A DNA stretch of 36,810 nucleotides from Desulfobacterales bacterium (GCA_007134875.1 SLJY01000082.1:1-36810), one strand, 5' to 3'. Shown: positions 17,365 to 26,416, numbered from the stretch's first letter. Notes: generated by a model from the sequence alone, not told the origin. Program-made: numbers and translations.

Positions 17365-17499
17365 CGTAAATAGTCGCGGTCAGACGGCTTAGTAAAAAAT
17401 TCAAGATCAAGGGTTGCCTGGCTCCTTCGAATGCAGCGTATGTGAAATACTCGAGAAACGCGCGAAGGCGCCGGTGTTGGCCTTTTTACGAAGCCGTCA
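17365..17499 (+). repeat. Intergenic repeat, family B copy 2
   Basis: 135-bp element filling almost the whole gap between the 348-residue gene and the cysteine synthase fusion. The ends are clear inverted repeats: GACGGCTTAGTAAAAAA near the left end and CCTTTTTACGAAGCCGTC at the right end. The right end touches the TAA stop of the fusion gene (17500-17502). It aligns with 16077-16219. Confidence 0.8.
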
Positions 17500-19791
17500 T
17501 TATTTGCCACCCGCCTTCTCGGTATCGTGTACGGAAATCCCCATATCCATCAACTGCTCCCGAAGCCGGTCCGCCTTTTCAAAATCGCCCGCCTTTCTTG
17601 CGGCAATTCGCTCCCGGATCAGCGCCTCCACATCCGGAGAATACTGTTGGGGGGTGAAATCGAAAATCCCCACCACCGAATCAATCCCCCCGACCGTCTC
17701 TAGAATCCTGCGGGCATCCTCCCTGCTGATCCGGTTTTCATCCATCAGCCGGTTAATCCGCTTGATCATGTCGAACAGGCAGGCCATGGCACGCGATATG
17801 TTCAGATCGTCATCCATGGCAACCACAAATCCCTGCCGGAGGTCGTAGAGAAGCTGATCAATTTCCGGGTAGCCGGTTTCCCCATCCACATTTCGAAGCG
17901 CCCAGACAAATGCATCGATGCGTTTAAGGGCGCTTCGGGCCTGCTCGAGACGACCATGGGAAAAGCGAAGCGGCCGCCGGTAGTGGGCGGTTGCAAGCCA
18001 GTAGCGGATTTCCCGGGGGGAGTGACCGGCATTCATTAACCCTTCGAGTGTCGGCAGGCCGCCCTCTTCGGTTTTTCCGTCCGCTTCGGGTTCGAGGACC
18101 CGCTCGCAGTGCAGCCAGTAGCGCGCGAGGGGCTTGCCGGTCAGCGCCCGGGCAATGGCGCTTTCGTTTTCATTGTGGGGAAATATCAGCTCGCTCCCGC
18201 TGGCATGGATGTCAAAGGTTTCGCCCAGGTATTTCATGGACATGGCCGCGCACTGGATGTGCCAGGACGGACGGACATTTCCCCAGGGGGTCGGAACATA
18301 ATGCCCCCGCTTCAGCTCGGAGAGGCGAGCCCGCTTGAGCAGGGTAAAATCGCGCGGGTTGTTCTTTTCGTACTCATCCAGATCCACGGTTGCACCCAGC
18401 CGGATTTTATCCAGATCAATGCCGGAAAGCTTCCCGTATTCTTCAAACGCGCTGATGGAAAAATACAGGGAACGCAGCTTTTCATAGGCATATCCCTTGT
18501 CATAAAGCCTTCTGGCGACGGCCACCATGTCGTCAACGTGCTCCGCCGCTCTTGGGTAATGGTCGGCCGGCCGTATGTTGAGCGCTTTCAGATCGGACAG
18601 AAAATGCCCGACATAACGGTCCGTGAACGCCGCCAGGGAGACGCCTTCCGCCTCAGCGCCGGCGATGGTCTTGTCGTCGAAATCCGTGATGTTCATTGCA
18701 TGATTTACCCGAAGACCCCGGTAAGCCAGATGCCGGCAAAGCAAATCCGAAAACACGAAGCGGCGGCATTCACCGATATGAATCCGACGGTCTGCCGTGG
18801 GGCCGCAGGTATAGACCGTGGCGTTTCCCTCCCGCAGCGGTTCAAAGGGCTCCCTGGAGCGATTCAGGGTGTTGTAGAGGCTGATGTCCGCTTTTTTCTT
18901 CACGGCAAACAGCGTGGTGCTGAGATACCGCTCACCGCTGTCCGGGAAAATGGCCACGATGGTTCCGGACGTCATCCGTTCCGCCTCCTGGGCTGCAATG
19001 AGCATGGCCGCGCCGCTGCTCATTCCCGCGAAGAGCCCTTCCTCCTTGCCGAGTCGCCGGGTCATCTCGAAGGCTTCCTCGTCATCGACGTTAATTTTCC
19101 GGTCCAGCAGCTTTTTCTGATAAAGCTCCGGCCGGTAGGCCTCCTTCATGTTTTTCAGCCCCTGAAGTTTGTGCCCCAGGTACGGCTCGACACCTATGAT
19201 CTCGATGCTTTTGTCATGCTCCCGGAACCTGCGGGAGCATCCCATCAGCGTCCCCGTGGTGCCTATTGTGGCGACGAACTTGTCTAATCGCCCGCCGGTC
19301 TGGGCGATGATCTCGGGCGCCGTGGTATTGTAGTGGGCCTTCCAGTTGGCCGGGTTGTTGTACTGGTCGGTCATGAAGTACTTCCCCGGCTCTTCCCGGA
19401 CCAACCGGTATACCTCTTCAATGGCCCCATCGGTCCCTAAATGCCCCGGCGTCAGCATGATTTCGGCGCCTCTTGCGGAAAGGATCTGCCGCCGCTCCAT
19501 GCTGACCGCCTCGGACATGGCCAGAAGAAGGCGGTATCCCTTGACGGAGCAGATCAGGGCCAGACCGATGCCGGTATTGCCGGATGTGGCCTCGATGACG
19601 GTCTTGTCCGGAGTGAGCTGCCCGGATCGCTCGCCGTCCTCGATCATGGTCAGCGCAGGGCGGTCCTTTATCGATCCGCCGGGATTGAGATACTCGATCT
19701 TGGCGTATATCGTTACCCGAGGGTTGGGGTTCAACCGCCTGATTTCCACGAGCGGTGTGTTGCCGATGGCATCCAGTATGGAATGGGTCAT
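17500..19791 (-). CDS. Cysteine synthase / cysteinyl-tRNA synthetase-like fusion
   Basis: 763 residues. Residues 1-300 are a cysteine synthase of the CysK/CysM type: NPGGSIKDR with PLP Lys42, EATSGNTGIGLA, IGTTGTLMG and PDSGERYLST. Residues 305-763 are a CysRS-like unit: YTCGPT (Cys329), MNITDFDDK, RPSWHIQCAAMSMKYLGETF (Cys514) and FPHNENE (His539, Glu543), so all four zinc ligands remain, and the C-terminal KAGDFEKADRLREQLMDMGI helix is typical. HIGN is replaced by HIGE (338-341). Where KMSKS belongs (about 570-577) the protein reads EADGKTEEGG. No frameshift explains this. Aminoacylation is therefore doubtful; the CysRS-like half may act on cysteine in another way, as MshC does (inference). 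It follows tmk after 70 bases. Confidence 0.88.
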   Translation of the reverse strand: MTHSILDAIGNTPLVEIRRLNPNPRVTIYAKIEYLNPGGSIKDRPALTMIEDGERSGQLTPDKTVIEATSGNTGIGLALICSVKGYRLLLAMSEAVSMERRQILSARGAEIMLTPGHLGTDGAIEEVYRLVREEPGKYFMTDQYNNPANWKAHYNTTAPEIIAQTGGRLDKFVATIGTTGTLMGCSRRFREHDKSIEIIGVEPYLGHKLQGLKNMKEAYRPELYQKKLLDRKINVDDEEAFEMTRRLGKEEGLFAGMSSGAAMLIAAQEAERMTSGTIVAIFPDSGERYLSTTLFAVKKKADISLYNTLNRSREPFEPLREGNATVYTCGPTADRRIHIGECRRFVFSDLLCRHLAYRGLRVNHAMNITDFDDKTIAGAEAEGVSLAAFTDRYVGHFLSDLKALNIRPADHYPRAAEHVDDMVAVARRLYDKGYAYEKLRSLYFSISAFEEYGKLSGIDLDKIRLGATVDLDEYEKNNPRDFTLLKRARLSELKRGHYVPTPWGNVRPSWHIQCAAMSMKYLGETFDIHASGSELIFPHNENESAIARALTGKPLARYWLHCERVLEPEADGKTEEGGLPTLEGLMNAGHSPREIRYWLATAHYRRPLRFSHGRLEQARSALKRIDAFVWALRNVDGETGYPEIDQLLYDLRQGFVVAMDDDLNISRAMACLFDMIKRINRLMDENRISREDARRILETVGGIDSVVGIFDFTPQQYSPDVEALIRERIAARKAGDFEKADRLREQLMDMGISVHDTEKAGGK

Positions 19792-19861
19792 TGCTTTTGT
19801 TTCCGGTTGTTTTTGCGGCGGTGATGCATGGCGTTACGCCCCCGCCCTGCGTCTGTTTGTA

Positions 19862-20530
19862 TCAAATCGGCGTATTCCGATGGAAAAGATCCTTCCGGGC
19901 GGCCAACCGCTCCCGGAGCACGGAATAAATTGCGTCTTTCACCCGTTCCGGCGGGTCGGCGGCGTCGATGATCCGGAATCGCTTCGGCTCCGCTGCGGCC
20001 AGTGCCAGATACCCTTCACGCACCGTTTCGTGGAAACGGATCTTTTCCCGCTCAAACCGGCTCTGCCCGCCGTCGCGCTTGCCGGAATCAATCGCTTTCC
20101 AGGCACGCAATAAACCGACTTCGGGGGATAAATCAAGTAAAAATGTGACATCCGGCCGAAGATCGGGCAGCATCAGGCGGCTCAGCTCATGTATGGTCTC
20201 TGGCCCGATTCCCCTTGCCGCCCCTTGGTAAGCAATGGTGGAGTCGATGAACCGATCGCAGACAACCGCCATGCCGGATTGAAGCGCCGGCAGAATTTTT
20301 TCGCTGATGTGCTGGGCGCGATCGGCGGTATACAGCAGCAACTCCGCCATGGGATCGAGCATGTGGTGATCCCGGTCCAGAAGAATTGTGCGGATCTTTC
20401 CGCCGATTCCGGTGCCCCCGGGTTCCCGCGTGACCAGGCACTCGATGCCGGCTTCACGCAGGTATCCGGCGATATTTTCGATCTGCGTGGTCTTGCCGGA
20501 TCCTTCGATCCCTTCGATCGTTATGAACAT
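19862..20530 (-). CDS. tmk: Thymidylate kinase
   Basis: Phosphorylates dTMP to dTDP for DNA synthesis. 222 residues. P-loop GIEGSGKTTQ is at about residues 7-16; the substrate motif TREPGGT and the DRFIDS motif follow; the lid region is GKRDGGQSRFEREKIRF. ATG 20530 is preceded by GAGGAAT about 12 bases upstream. It lies between yhaM and the cysteine synthase fusion on the minus strand. In many Firmicutes tmk stands near holB and yaaT; here holB-ricT-metG lies about 4 kb away on the other strand, so the old cluster appears split. Confidence 0.96.
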   Translation of the reverse strand: MFITIEGIEGSGKTTQIENIAGYLREAGIECLVTREPGGTGIGGKIRTILLDRDHHMLDPMAELLLYTADRAQHISEKILPALQSGMAVVCDRFIDSTIAYQGAARGIGPETIHELSRLMLPDLRPDVTFLLDLSPEVGLLRAWKAIDSGKRDGGQSRFEREKIRFHETVREGYLALAAAEPKRFRIIDAADPPERVKDAIYSVLRERLAARKDLFHRNTPI

Positions 20531-20709
20531 GGCTGTTTCTCAATTCCTCGTCCGGTGAACCCCGCATGTTCCCGAAGGATGGAGTGGTTTCAGACAGCGG
20601 CGTTATCTGCGACGGCGTTATCGGCGTTTCGTGTTTGGCGTTCGATGGCGGCAGCAACTGCGGCCACCATTATGATTTGGATTTCGATTTGGATACGAGA
20701 CAGGTATTG

Positions 20710-21654
20710 CTACATGCCCCCCTTGTAGAAAAACCGCTCGAGGGGGCCGTAGAAGCCGGTCCAGTCGGACTGGGGGTCCTGGGTGCGCATGAAATCGCGT
20801 ATGCCGTTGATCTTGGCGTCAATTTCGTCGACATAATTCAACAATACGGCCTCCAGGGTCTTGGGCGGCTCCGGAGAGCCGAATTCCCGGCATCCATGAT
20901 GGCTGACGACCAGGTGCTTCAGCATAAGGGCGGTTTTTGCCGGAAAATCCGGAATCGCACCGATTTTTTCCTCTATCATGGAAACCCCGATAACAATATG
21001 GTTCACCAGCCGTCCCTCATCCGAATAATCGATCCGGGTGTCGTATTCGAACTCCCGGATCTTGCCGATGTCATGGAGCACGCACCCGGCAAGGAGAAGG
21101 TCCCGGTCGATCCCCCCGTAATGGTCCGCCACCTTGTCAGCCAGGATCGTCATGGACAGGGTATGCTCCAAAAGCCCCCCGATGCATGCGTGGTGCATGA
21201 GCTTGGCCGCGGGCGCCGTCCGGAAAGCGGCAACGAACGCCTCGTCCGCCCAGAACGCGTCGATCAACCGGCGGAGAGAGTCGGTACGGATGGTCTGCGT
21301 CAGCGAACGGAGCCGTTGGAGCATCTGCCCGGTATCCCGGTTCGTGGCGGGCAGAAAGTCCGATGGGTCGACTGAGGCCTCGTATTTTTCAATATGGCGC
21401 ACTACCACCTGCGGACTGCCTTTGTACTCGGATACGCTTCCCTGAATGCGGACGAAATCGCCGGGGGCGCACAGCGCGGACATTTCATCGGCCCTCTCCC
21501 AGACTACGCCCTTGACGCGGCCGGTTCGGTCCGCGATGGTCAGGCTGAGGTAGGCTGCCCCGTCCCGTTTCACGCCGCGCACCTTTTCCGCCAACGCGAA
21601 GACATCGTCGATCACATCGCCGGTTTTCAAATTGTTTGCAAAGGTGCTTTTCAT
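20710..21654 (-). CDS. yhaM: 3'-5' exoribonuclease YhaM family (OB fold + HD domain)
   Basis: 314 residues, cytoplasmic. Residues about 10-95 form an OB-fold nucleic-acid-binding domain (AAYLSLTIADRTGRVKGVVW, FVRIQGSVSEYKGSPQVVV). Residues about 155-290 are an HD metal-dependent phosphohydrolase: HHACIGGLLEHTLSM, LLAGCVLHDIGKIREF and HLVVSHHG. This order is that of Bacillus YhaM/CBF1, a 3'-5' exoribonuclease. ATG 21654 has GGGAA about 11 bases upstream. The gene is divergent from lptD and heads the run yhaM-tmk-cysKS. The 179-base gap before tmk has no other gene that I can support. Confidence 0.87.
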   Translation of the reverse strand: MKSTFANNLKTGDVIDDVFALAEKVRGVKRDGAAYLSLTIADRTGRVKGVVWERADEMSALCAPGDFVRIQGSVSEYKGSPQVVVRHIEKYEASVDPSDFLPATNRDTGQMLQRLRSLTQTIRTDSLRRLIDAFWADEAFVAAFRTAPAAKLMHHACIGGLLEHTLSMTILADKVADHYGGIDRDLLLAGCVLHDIGKIREFEYDTRIDYSDEGRLVNHIVIGVSMIEEKIGAIPDFPAKTALMLKHLVVSHHGCREFGSPEPPKTLEAVLLNYVDEIDAKINGIRDFMRTQDPQSDWTGFYGPLERFFYKGGM

Positions 21655-21708
21655 TATCGATAAATTCCCGCCAACGGCGCCCCGTATAGTTTTCCTGATG
21701 TTATTGCC

Positions 21709-21740
21709 TTGACATTTTTACTATTTCGGTTTTTTATACT
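21709..21740 (+). promoter_or_regulatory. Possible promoter for lptD
   Basis: A consensus TTGACA (21709-21714) and TATACT (21735-21740) stand before lptD, but the spacer is 20 bases, longer than the usual 16-18. One of the boxes may be used with a shifted partner. The surrounding DNA is clearly AT-rich compared with its neighbours, as expected of a promoter. Confidence 0.4.
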
Positions 21741-21846
21741 CAAAATTTAACCGGCCATCAAGGATATTCACTGGGATATTTATCGGGATATTCACCGGAA
21801 AAGACGTTTTACCTGTCAAATCACCAACTCAAACGGCAGCCCTGTT

Positions 21847-24072
21847 TTGAAACTTTTATATTCCAGACGACCGACGATTGCCGCGGCCCTGCTTTTTACC
21901 GTTTTCGGGCTGTTTTTTGAGGATGCGCGTGCAGACTATACAACGTCTGTTTCCGGCCAGATCAACCATGACGAACCCTGGCGAATCGAGGCGGACCAGA
22001 TTTCCTACAGCCCGGGAGAAAACGAATACATCGCAAAGGGCGATGTGGTCATCACCCACCTGGACAGCCGGCTTTCAGCCGACGAGGTCCGCTTCCGGAG
22101 CGACGAGGGAATTGCCCGTGCATCCGGAAACGTCTTTTTCGAAGCAGGCGAGGACACCCTGCAGGGAGACCGTCTCGTTATCAATATGGCCGAAGAAACC
22201 GGAACCCTGTATACCGGGCGCATCTTTATACGGAAAACCCGGTTTCACATCCAGGGAGACCGGATCATGAAAACCGGGGCGCGCACCTACTACGTGGACA
22301 GCGCCTGCCTGACCACCTGTGATCCGGACAAGCCGGACTGGAGCATCACCGGCTCCAAGGTCAACGTCACCATCGAAGGCTATGGAACCGTGAAACACGC
22401 GGCGTTCCGTATCAGAAACATCCCGGTTTTCTATGTCCCCTATTTCGTTTTTCCCGCCAAGATCGAGCGGCAATCGGGTTTGCTGATTCCCAACTTCCAT
22501 CATTCCGACAAAAACGGCTTCGAATACATTCAGCCTTTCTTCTGGGCGATCAGCGACCATTCGGATGCCACCTTCTATTACCACCACATCCAGAATCGGG
22601 GCGAAAAATTCGGAGCCGAATACCGGTACATGGCCAACGGGCTATCCAAGGGAACCCTTATGATCGACGGGTTCGAGGACCGGAAAATGGCGGACGACGA
22701 TGAATCCAACGAAAAATGGGGATATACCGGGGACAGGGAGCTGCGGCCCAATTCCGGCCGCTACTGGTTCCGGATGAAGGCCGACCAGGAACTTGGACAC
22801 GATGTCATGGCGCGGCTCGACCTCGATATCGTCTCGGACCAGGATTACCTTCGTGAATTCCGCCGGGGTTATACCGGCTTCAGCGATACGCAAAGCTATT
22901 TCGAGTCCGAATTCGACCGGGGCATCGATGACAGAAACGAACGTACACGGGAAAACCGGCTCAATATCAACCGCAACTGGATGTCGTCTTCCCTCAATGC
23001 CGACGCGGTGTGGTACGACGACGTGGTCAAACGCCGGTTGAGGGATGAAAACGATACGATCCAGCGGCTTCCCATGATCAGCTACAACCTGCTCAAACAG
23101 CCCCTTGGGGGAAGCGGGGCATATGGGTCGGCCAGATCCGAATACACCTACTTCTTCCGGGAAGACGGCGAAACGGGTCACCGGGCGGATCTCCACCCCC
23201 GCCTGTCCAGACCGTTTTACCCCTTGCGGCACCTGACTTTCGAACCCTACGCCGGCTACCGCCAGACCGCCTGGTACAGCGATGCCGACAGGGAGGACAT
23301 CGGTGACAGGGAACGTTACAAACAGCGGGGGCTCTATGACCTGGGCGCCGAGCTCACGACGGATTTTCACCGGATTTTTCCCGTCGACTCCTTTGGCGCG
23401 GAGAGGGTCAAGCACGGCGTCATACCGCAGCTTCGCTACTCCTACACCCAGGACAAGGACCAGTCCGAATTCCCGGATTTCGATGAAACGGACCGGATCG
23501 ACCCGGAAAACCTTTTTGTTTTCTCCGTTACGAATTTGTTTACCGCCAGAAGGACCATACACCTTGAAGATGCCGACCCGCAGCCGGTCTACAACCGCTT
23601 TGCCCGGTTCATGGTGGAGCAGCCCTACAACCTGGACTACGAGGACAGCGATGAAGCGTTTCTGCCGATTTATGCGGAACTCGATATCACCCCGAAAAAC
23701 TATGTTACTTTTCACGCCGACGCCTCGTACAGCCACAGCGAAAACCATATCGAAAGCGGCAATCTCTCGCTCCGCTTACGCAACATCCTGAACAGCCGTT
23801 TCCGGGTTGACTACCGATATACCCGGGAACGAAACGAAAGCCTGCTTCTGCAGGCGGAAGTCCCGCTGCGTCACTGGCTCACGGCATACGGGGGCTACGA
23901 GCACAGCCTTCGGGACAACCGGAATATCGAGACCAGCCTGGGACTGCGCTATCTCCGGGACTGCTGGAGCATCGATGTATCCTACAACGTGGAAGAGGAT
24001 ATCGACGGAACAAAAGACCGGCGCTACTTCTTGCAGGTGCATCTTTACGGCCTGGGCGAAATCGGAAATTGA
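21847..24072 (+). CDS. lptD: LPS-assembly protein LptD
   Basis: Outer-membrane barrel that inserts lipopolysaccharide into the outer leaflet, with LptE. 741 residues. The signal peptide ends near FFEDARA. Residues about 40-150 are an OstA/LptA-like beta-jellyroll domain (WRIEADQISYSPGENEYIAK, GDVVITHLDS). The conserved Cys region SACLTTCDPDKPDWSI, then PVFYVPYFVFPAKIERQSGL and the barrel strands rich in aromatic residues follow; the C-terminus is YFLQVHLYGLGEIGN. The start is TTG 21847, as no ATG or GTG gives a signal peptide; the ribosome site is poor. No lptE or surA is adjacent. It shows that the cell has an LPS-bearing outer membrane. Confidence 0.93.
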   Translation: MKLLYSRRPTIAAALLFTVFGLFFEDARADYTTSVSGQINHDEPWRIEADQISYSPGENEYIAKGDVVITHLDSRLSADEVRFRSDEGIARASGNVFFEAGEDTLQGDRLVINMAEETGTLYTGRIFIRKTRFHIQGDRIMKTGARTYYVDSACLTTCDPDKPDWSITGSKVNVTIEGYGTVKHAAFRIRNIPVFYVPYFVFPAKIERQSGLLIPNFHHSDKNGFEYIQPFFWAISDHSDATFYYHHIQNRGEKFGAEYRYMANGLSKGTLMIDGFEDRKMADDDESNEKWGYTGDRELRPNSGRYWFRMKADQELGHDVMARLDLDIVSDQDYLREFRRGYTGFSDTQSYFESEFDRGIDDRNERTRENRLNINRNWMSSSLNADAVWYDDVVKRRLRDENDTIQRLPMISYNLLKQPLGGSGAYGSARSEYTYFFREDGETGHRADLHPRLSRPFYPLRHLTFEPYAGYRQTAWYSDADREDIGDRERYKQRGLYDLGAELTTDFHRIFPVDSFGAERVKHGVIPQLRYSYTQDKDQSEFPDFDETDRIDPENLFVFSVTNLFTARRTIHLEDADPQPVYNRFARFMVEQPYNLDYEDSDEAFLPIYAELDITPKNYVTFHADASYSHSENHIESGNLSLRLRNILNSRFRVDYRYTRERNESLLLQAEVPLRHWLTAYGGYEHSLRDNRNIETSLGLRYLRDCWSIDVSYNVEEDIDGTKDRRYFLQVHLYGLGEIGN

Positions 24073-24132
24073 TGGACTCGTAAAAATTTTTACTTTTCCA
24101 AACAATTACGGATATTTCATAATAATAACGCC

Positions 24133-24159
24133 TTGACTTTCGCAAAATTTGTGTATATT
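24133..24159 (+). promoter_or_regulatory. Promoter upstream of the HU/IHF gene
   Basis: TTGACT (24133-24138) with TATATT 15 bases on (24154-24159), or TATTTA with a 17-base spacer. The stretch 24073-24165 is strongly AT-rich and includes the 14-bp palindrome GTAAAAATTTTTAC. The HU/IHF ATG is about 50 bases downstream. Confidence 0.6.
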
Positions 24160-24211
24160 TAAGGCCATAGACATACCACAGCTCGTTTTTACGGAACAAA
24201 CAGGAGGAGCA

Positions 24212-24487
24212 ATGAATAAACTCGAAATGATCTCAGCACTCAAAAAAGAAGCCAATATATCGAAATCCGAAGCCGCGAAAGTTGTCCAGATCTTCTTCGA
24301 TTCCATGTCCGACGCCCTCGCCCAGGAAGAAAGGATCGAAATCCGGGGCCTGTGCAGTTTTTTCATCAAGAATTACAAAAGCTACACAGGCAGAAACCCC
24401 AAGACCGGAGACAAGGTCCAGATCCAACCCAAGAAACTCCCCTTCTTCAAGTGCGGCAAAGAACTGAAAGAACGTGTCAACAAGTAG
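24212..24487 (+). CDS. HU/IHF-family DNA-binding protein
   Basis: 91-residue nucleoid protein that bends DNA as a dimer. The helical N-terminus is MNKLEMISALKKEANISKSE; the beta-arm region has GLCSFFIKNYKSYTGRNPKT with the conserved GRNPKTG and a following KVQIQPKKLPFFKCGKELK. ATG 24212 has AGGAGG 5-6 bases upstream; the frame is open further up but has no signal. It carries an own promoter in the AT-rich gap after lptD. The holB start overlaps its 3' end by 14 bases, so expression of the clamp-loader subunit is tied to this abundant protein. HU or IHF cannot be told apart with certainty. Confidence 0.94.
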   Translation: MNKLEMISALKKEANISKSEAAKVVQIFFDSMSDALAQEERIEIRGLCSFFIKNYKSYTGRNPKTGDKVQIQPKKLPFFKCGKELKERVNK

Positions 24488-25526
24488 CCAAAACCGCCCT
24501 TTCACGGGGCGTCCTGTCGGTTTCGGGGCGATTGTCGGCCAAAACCGGCAGATACGGATACTTGCCGCCGCACTGACAAAAAACGAAGTGCCGCATGCCA
24601 TGCTTTTCACCGGCGAAGCGGGTATCGGGAAACAAACGACCGCCATGAATTTTGCAATGGCCGTCCACTGCCAAACCCCCGGCCCCATGGCGGACAACGT
24701 TTCTTTTTCAGGGACCAAACACATCGACCCCTGCGGTGCGTGCAGACCGTGCAGAAAGATCGCATCGGGCAATCACCCGGATATCCATTGTGTCGCGCCG
24801 TCGGGTGCCTATATCCGGATCGATGCGATCCGGGGTCTGTGCGAAGCCATCTCGCTGCGTCCCACCGAGGGGGAAATGCGCGTTGCGCTTATCGCAGACG
24901 CCCACCTCATGAACGCCGAAGCAGGCAACGCGCTGCTCAAGGCGCTCGAGGAGCCGCCGGGTAAAACCGTGTTTATCCTGACCGCGCCGCAGGCCGCAGA
25001 CATCCTGCCGACCATTGTCTCCCGGTGCCGCCAGATCCGCTTCAGCCCGATACCGGAAGACCGGCTGATAGAATACCTGATCGATGATGCCGGGCTTTTG
25101 CAGCAAGACGCCTGCGCCATCGCCCGGCTTGCCGGCGGAAGCATCGGCGCCGCACTGGCACTTTCCGGAAACCGAGAGATCATTGAGCACCGGAAACAGG
25201 TGATCGACAATATGGAAATGATTTTCCGCGGGCCCCGCGGATCCGATCTGCAATGGGCTGAAACCCTGGCCGCTGACCGGGAAAAGGCGCTTTTATACCT
25301 TGAAATCATGAAGTCCTGGCTGCGCGACTTGGCCGTTTTTCCGGTTTCTCCGGACAGAATTGTCAACAGCGACGATCGCTCCCGGATCAGCGAAAAAGCC
25401 GGGCGCCTGGAAAAAAAACAGCTTCTTGAAAAGTTGGATGCGATATGGCAAACCGAACGCAGCCTGCAATGCAATGCAAGGCCCCGGCTTGCCATGGAGG
25501 CCCTGTTCATGAAGCTTGCGAAGTGA
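24474..25526 (+). CDS. holB: DNA polymerase III delta' subunit
   Basis: Clamp-loader AAA+ subunit of the replicative polymerase. 350 residues. The Walker A-like loop is GEAGIGKQT (47-55). A zinc module has Cys66 and C87-x2-C90-x2-C93. HLMNAEAGNALLKALEEPP is the typical sensor and Walker B region; TIVSRCRQIRF carries the SRC motif. The start is GTG 24474, inside the HU/IHF gene (14-base overlap). Delta' subunits often have a broken P-loop, whereas this one is near-intact, which suggests that it may bind ATP; it is not DnaX as it lacks the tau extension. ricT and metG follow, as in other bacteria. Confidence 0.9.
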   Translation: MSTSSQNRPFTGRPVGFGAIVGQNRQIRILAAALTKNEVPHAMLFTGEAGIGKQTTAMNFAMAVHCQTPGPMADNVSFSGTKHIDPCGACRPCRKIASGNHPDIHCVAPSGAYIRIDAIRGLCEAISLRPTEGEMRVALIADAHLMNAEAGNALLKALEEPPGKTVFILTAPQAADILPTIVSRCRQIRFSPIPEDRLIEYLIDDAGLLQQDACAIARLAGGSIGAALALSGNREIIEHRKQVIDNMEMIFRGPRGSDLQWAETLAADREKALLYLEIMKSWLRDLAVFPVSPDRIVNSDDRSRISEKAGRLEKKQLLEKLDAIWQTERSLQCNARPRLAMEALFMKLAK

Positions 25527-25565
25527 AGAAAAAACGGATACAATGTCCGGACTTTAGTGGATGAA

Positions 25566-25595
25566 ACGGAAGGTGCATTAGACCTGCATTTCCGT
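25566..25595. other. Hairpin before ricT
   Basis: ACGGAA (25566-25571) pairs with TTCCGT (25590-25595), and TGCA (25574-25577) with TGCA (25585-25588), with a 7-base loop. It lies in the 107-base gap between holB and ricT. No U-tract follows. It could be a processing or attenuation structure, or chance. Confidence 0.35.
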
Positions 25596-25633
25596 CATTA
25601 TAAAATAGAACACAACCTTCTGACTGATCAAAT

Positions 25634-26416
25634 ATGGTTAAAGTTATCGGGATCCGGTTCAAGCCGGCCGGAAAGATATATCATTTCAACTGTGGCGCCT
25701 ATGTCCTGAAAGTTGGTGACCAGGTGCTTGTCGAAACCGAGCACGGCCTCGGATTCGGAACGGTTACGACGCCGCCTGTGGCCATGGAAGATGAGCACTG
25801 CCGGCAGCCGCTAAAAAAAATTTACCGGCCCGTCACCGAAGAGGACCTCCGGCAGCTCGAAACCAACATGGAAACGGAGTTGCGCGCCTACGAATACTGC
25901 CGCCAATCGATCGACAGCCTCGGCCTGGATATGAACCTGTTTGCTGTGGAGAGCAATTTCGAAGGCTCCAAGCTTACCTTTTTCTTCACCGCCGACGGAC
26001 GCATCGACTTCCGAAAACTGGTCAAGATGCTGGTCAGGGAATTCCGGAGCAAGATCGAAATGCGACAGGTGGGTATCCGGAACCAGGCCAAGATGTGCGG
26101 AGGGATCGGGCGGTGCGGCCGGCAGCTGTGCTGTTCGTGTTTTCTTACCCGCTTCGATCCCGTTACAATCAAAATGGCCAAAAAGCAGGGGCTATCCCTG
26201 AACCCCACGAAGATCTCCGGGGTCTGCGGGCGGCTGATGTGCTGCCTTTCCTTCGAATCCGATCACTACGAGCACCAAAACGCAAAAAACGACCGGGGTC
26301 CGGATCCGGGTTTCGATAAGACGGAAAAAACCCAATCCGGCCGAAATCATAACAATAACCAAAACAATACCAACAACCATTCCCATGAAAAAAAGAAAGC
26401 GGGAAAGAAAAAATGA
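25634..26416 (+). CDS. ricT: PSP1-domain protein RicT (YaaT)
   Basis: 260 residues. In Bacillus, RicT is part of the Y-complex (RicA-RicF-RicT) that helps RNase Y mature mRNAs and binds Fe-S clusters; in other phyla the role is less clear. The PSP1 C-terminal domain is seen in KLTFFFTADGRIDFRKLVKM, then Cys-rich MCGGIGRCGRQLCCSCFL (C155, C161, C166, C167, C169) and GVCGRLMCCLSFE (C198, C203, C204). The tail (about 225-260) is Asn/His/Lys-rich and disordered. metG starts in the overlap ATGA at its stop. The order holB-ricT-metG recalls the Firmicute holB-yaaT-...-metS region. RicA and RicF are not in this window. Confidence 0.88.
   Translation: MVKVIGIRFKPAGKIYHFNCGAYVLKVGDQVLVETEHGLGFGTVTTPPVAMEDEHCRQPLKKIYRPVTEEDLRQLETNMETELRAYEYCRQSIDSLGLDMNLFAVESNFEGSKLTFFFTADGRIDFRKLVKMLVREFRSKIEMRQVGIRNQAKMCGGIGRCGRQLCCSCFLTRFDPVTIKMAKKQGLSLNPTKISGVCGRLMCCLSFESDHYEHQNAKNDRGPDPGFDKTEKTQSGRNHNNNQNNTNNHSHEKKKAGKKK

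Noticed and set aside
22642-23748. 368-codon minus-strand frame opposite lptD
   Set aside because: Shadow of lptD; the plus frame has the signal peptide and conserved LptD motifs.
24073-24092. Possible remnant of repeat B (CTCGTAAAAATTTTTAC) after lptD
   Set aside because: Only about 12 bases match the repeat start; too short to separate from chance in AT-rich DNA.
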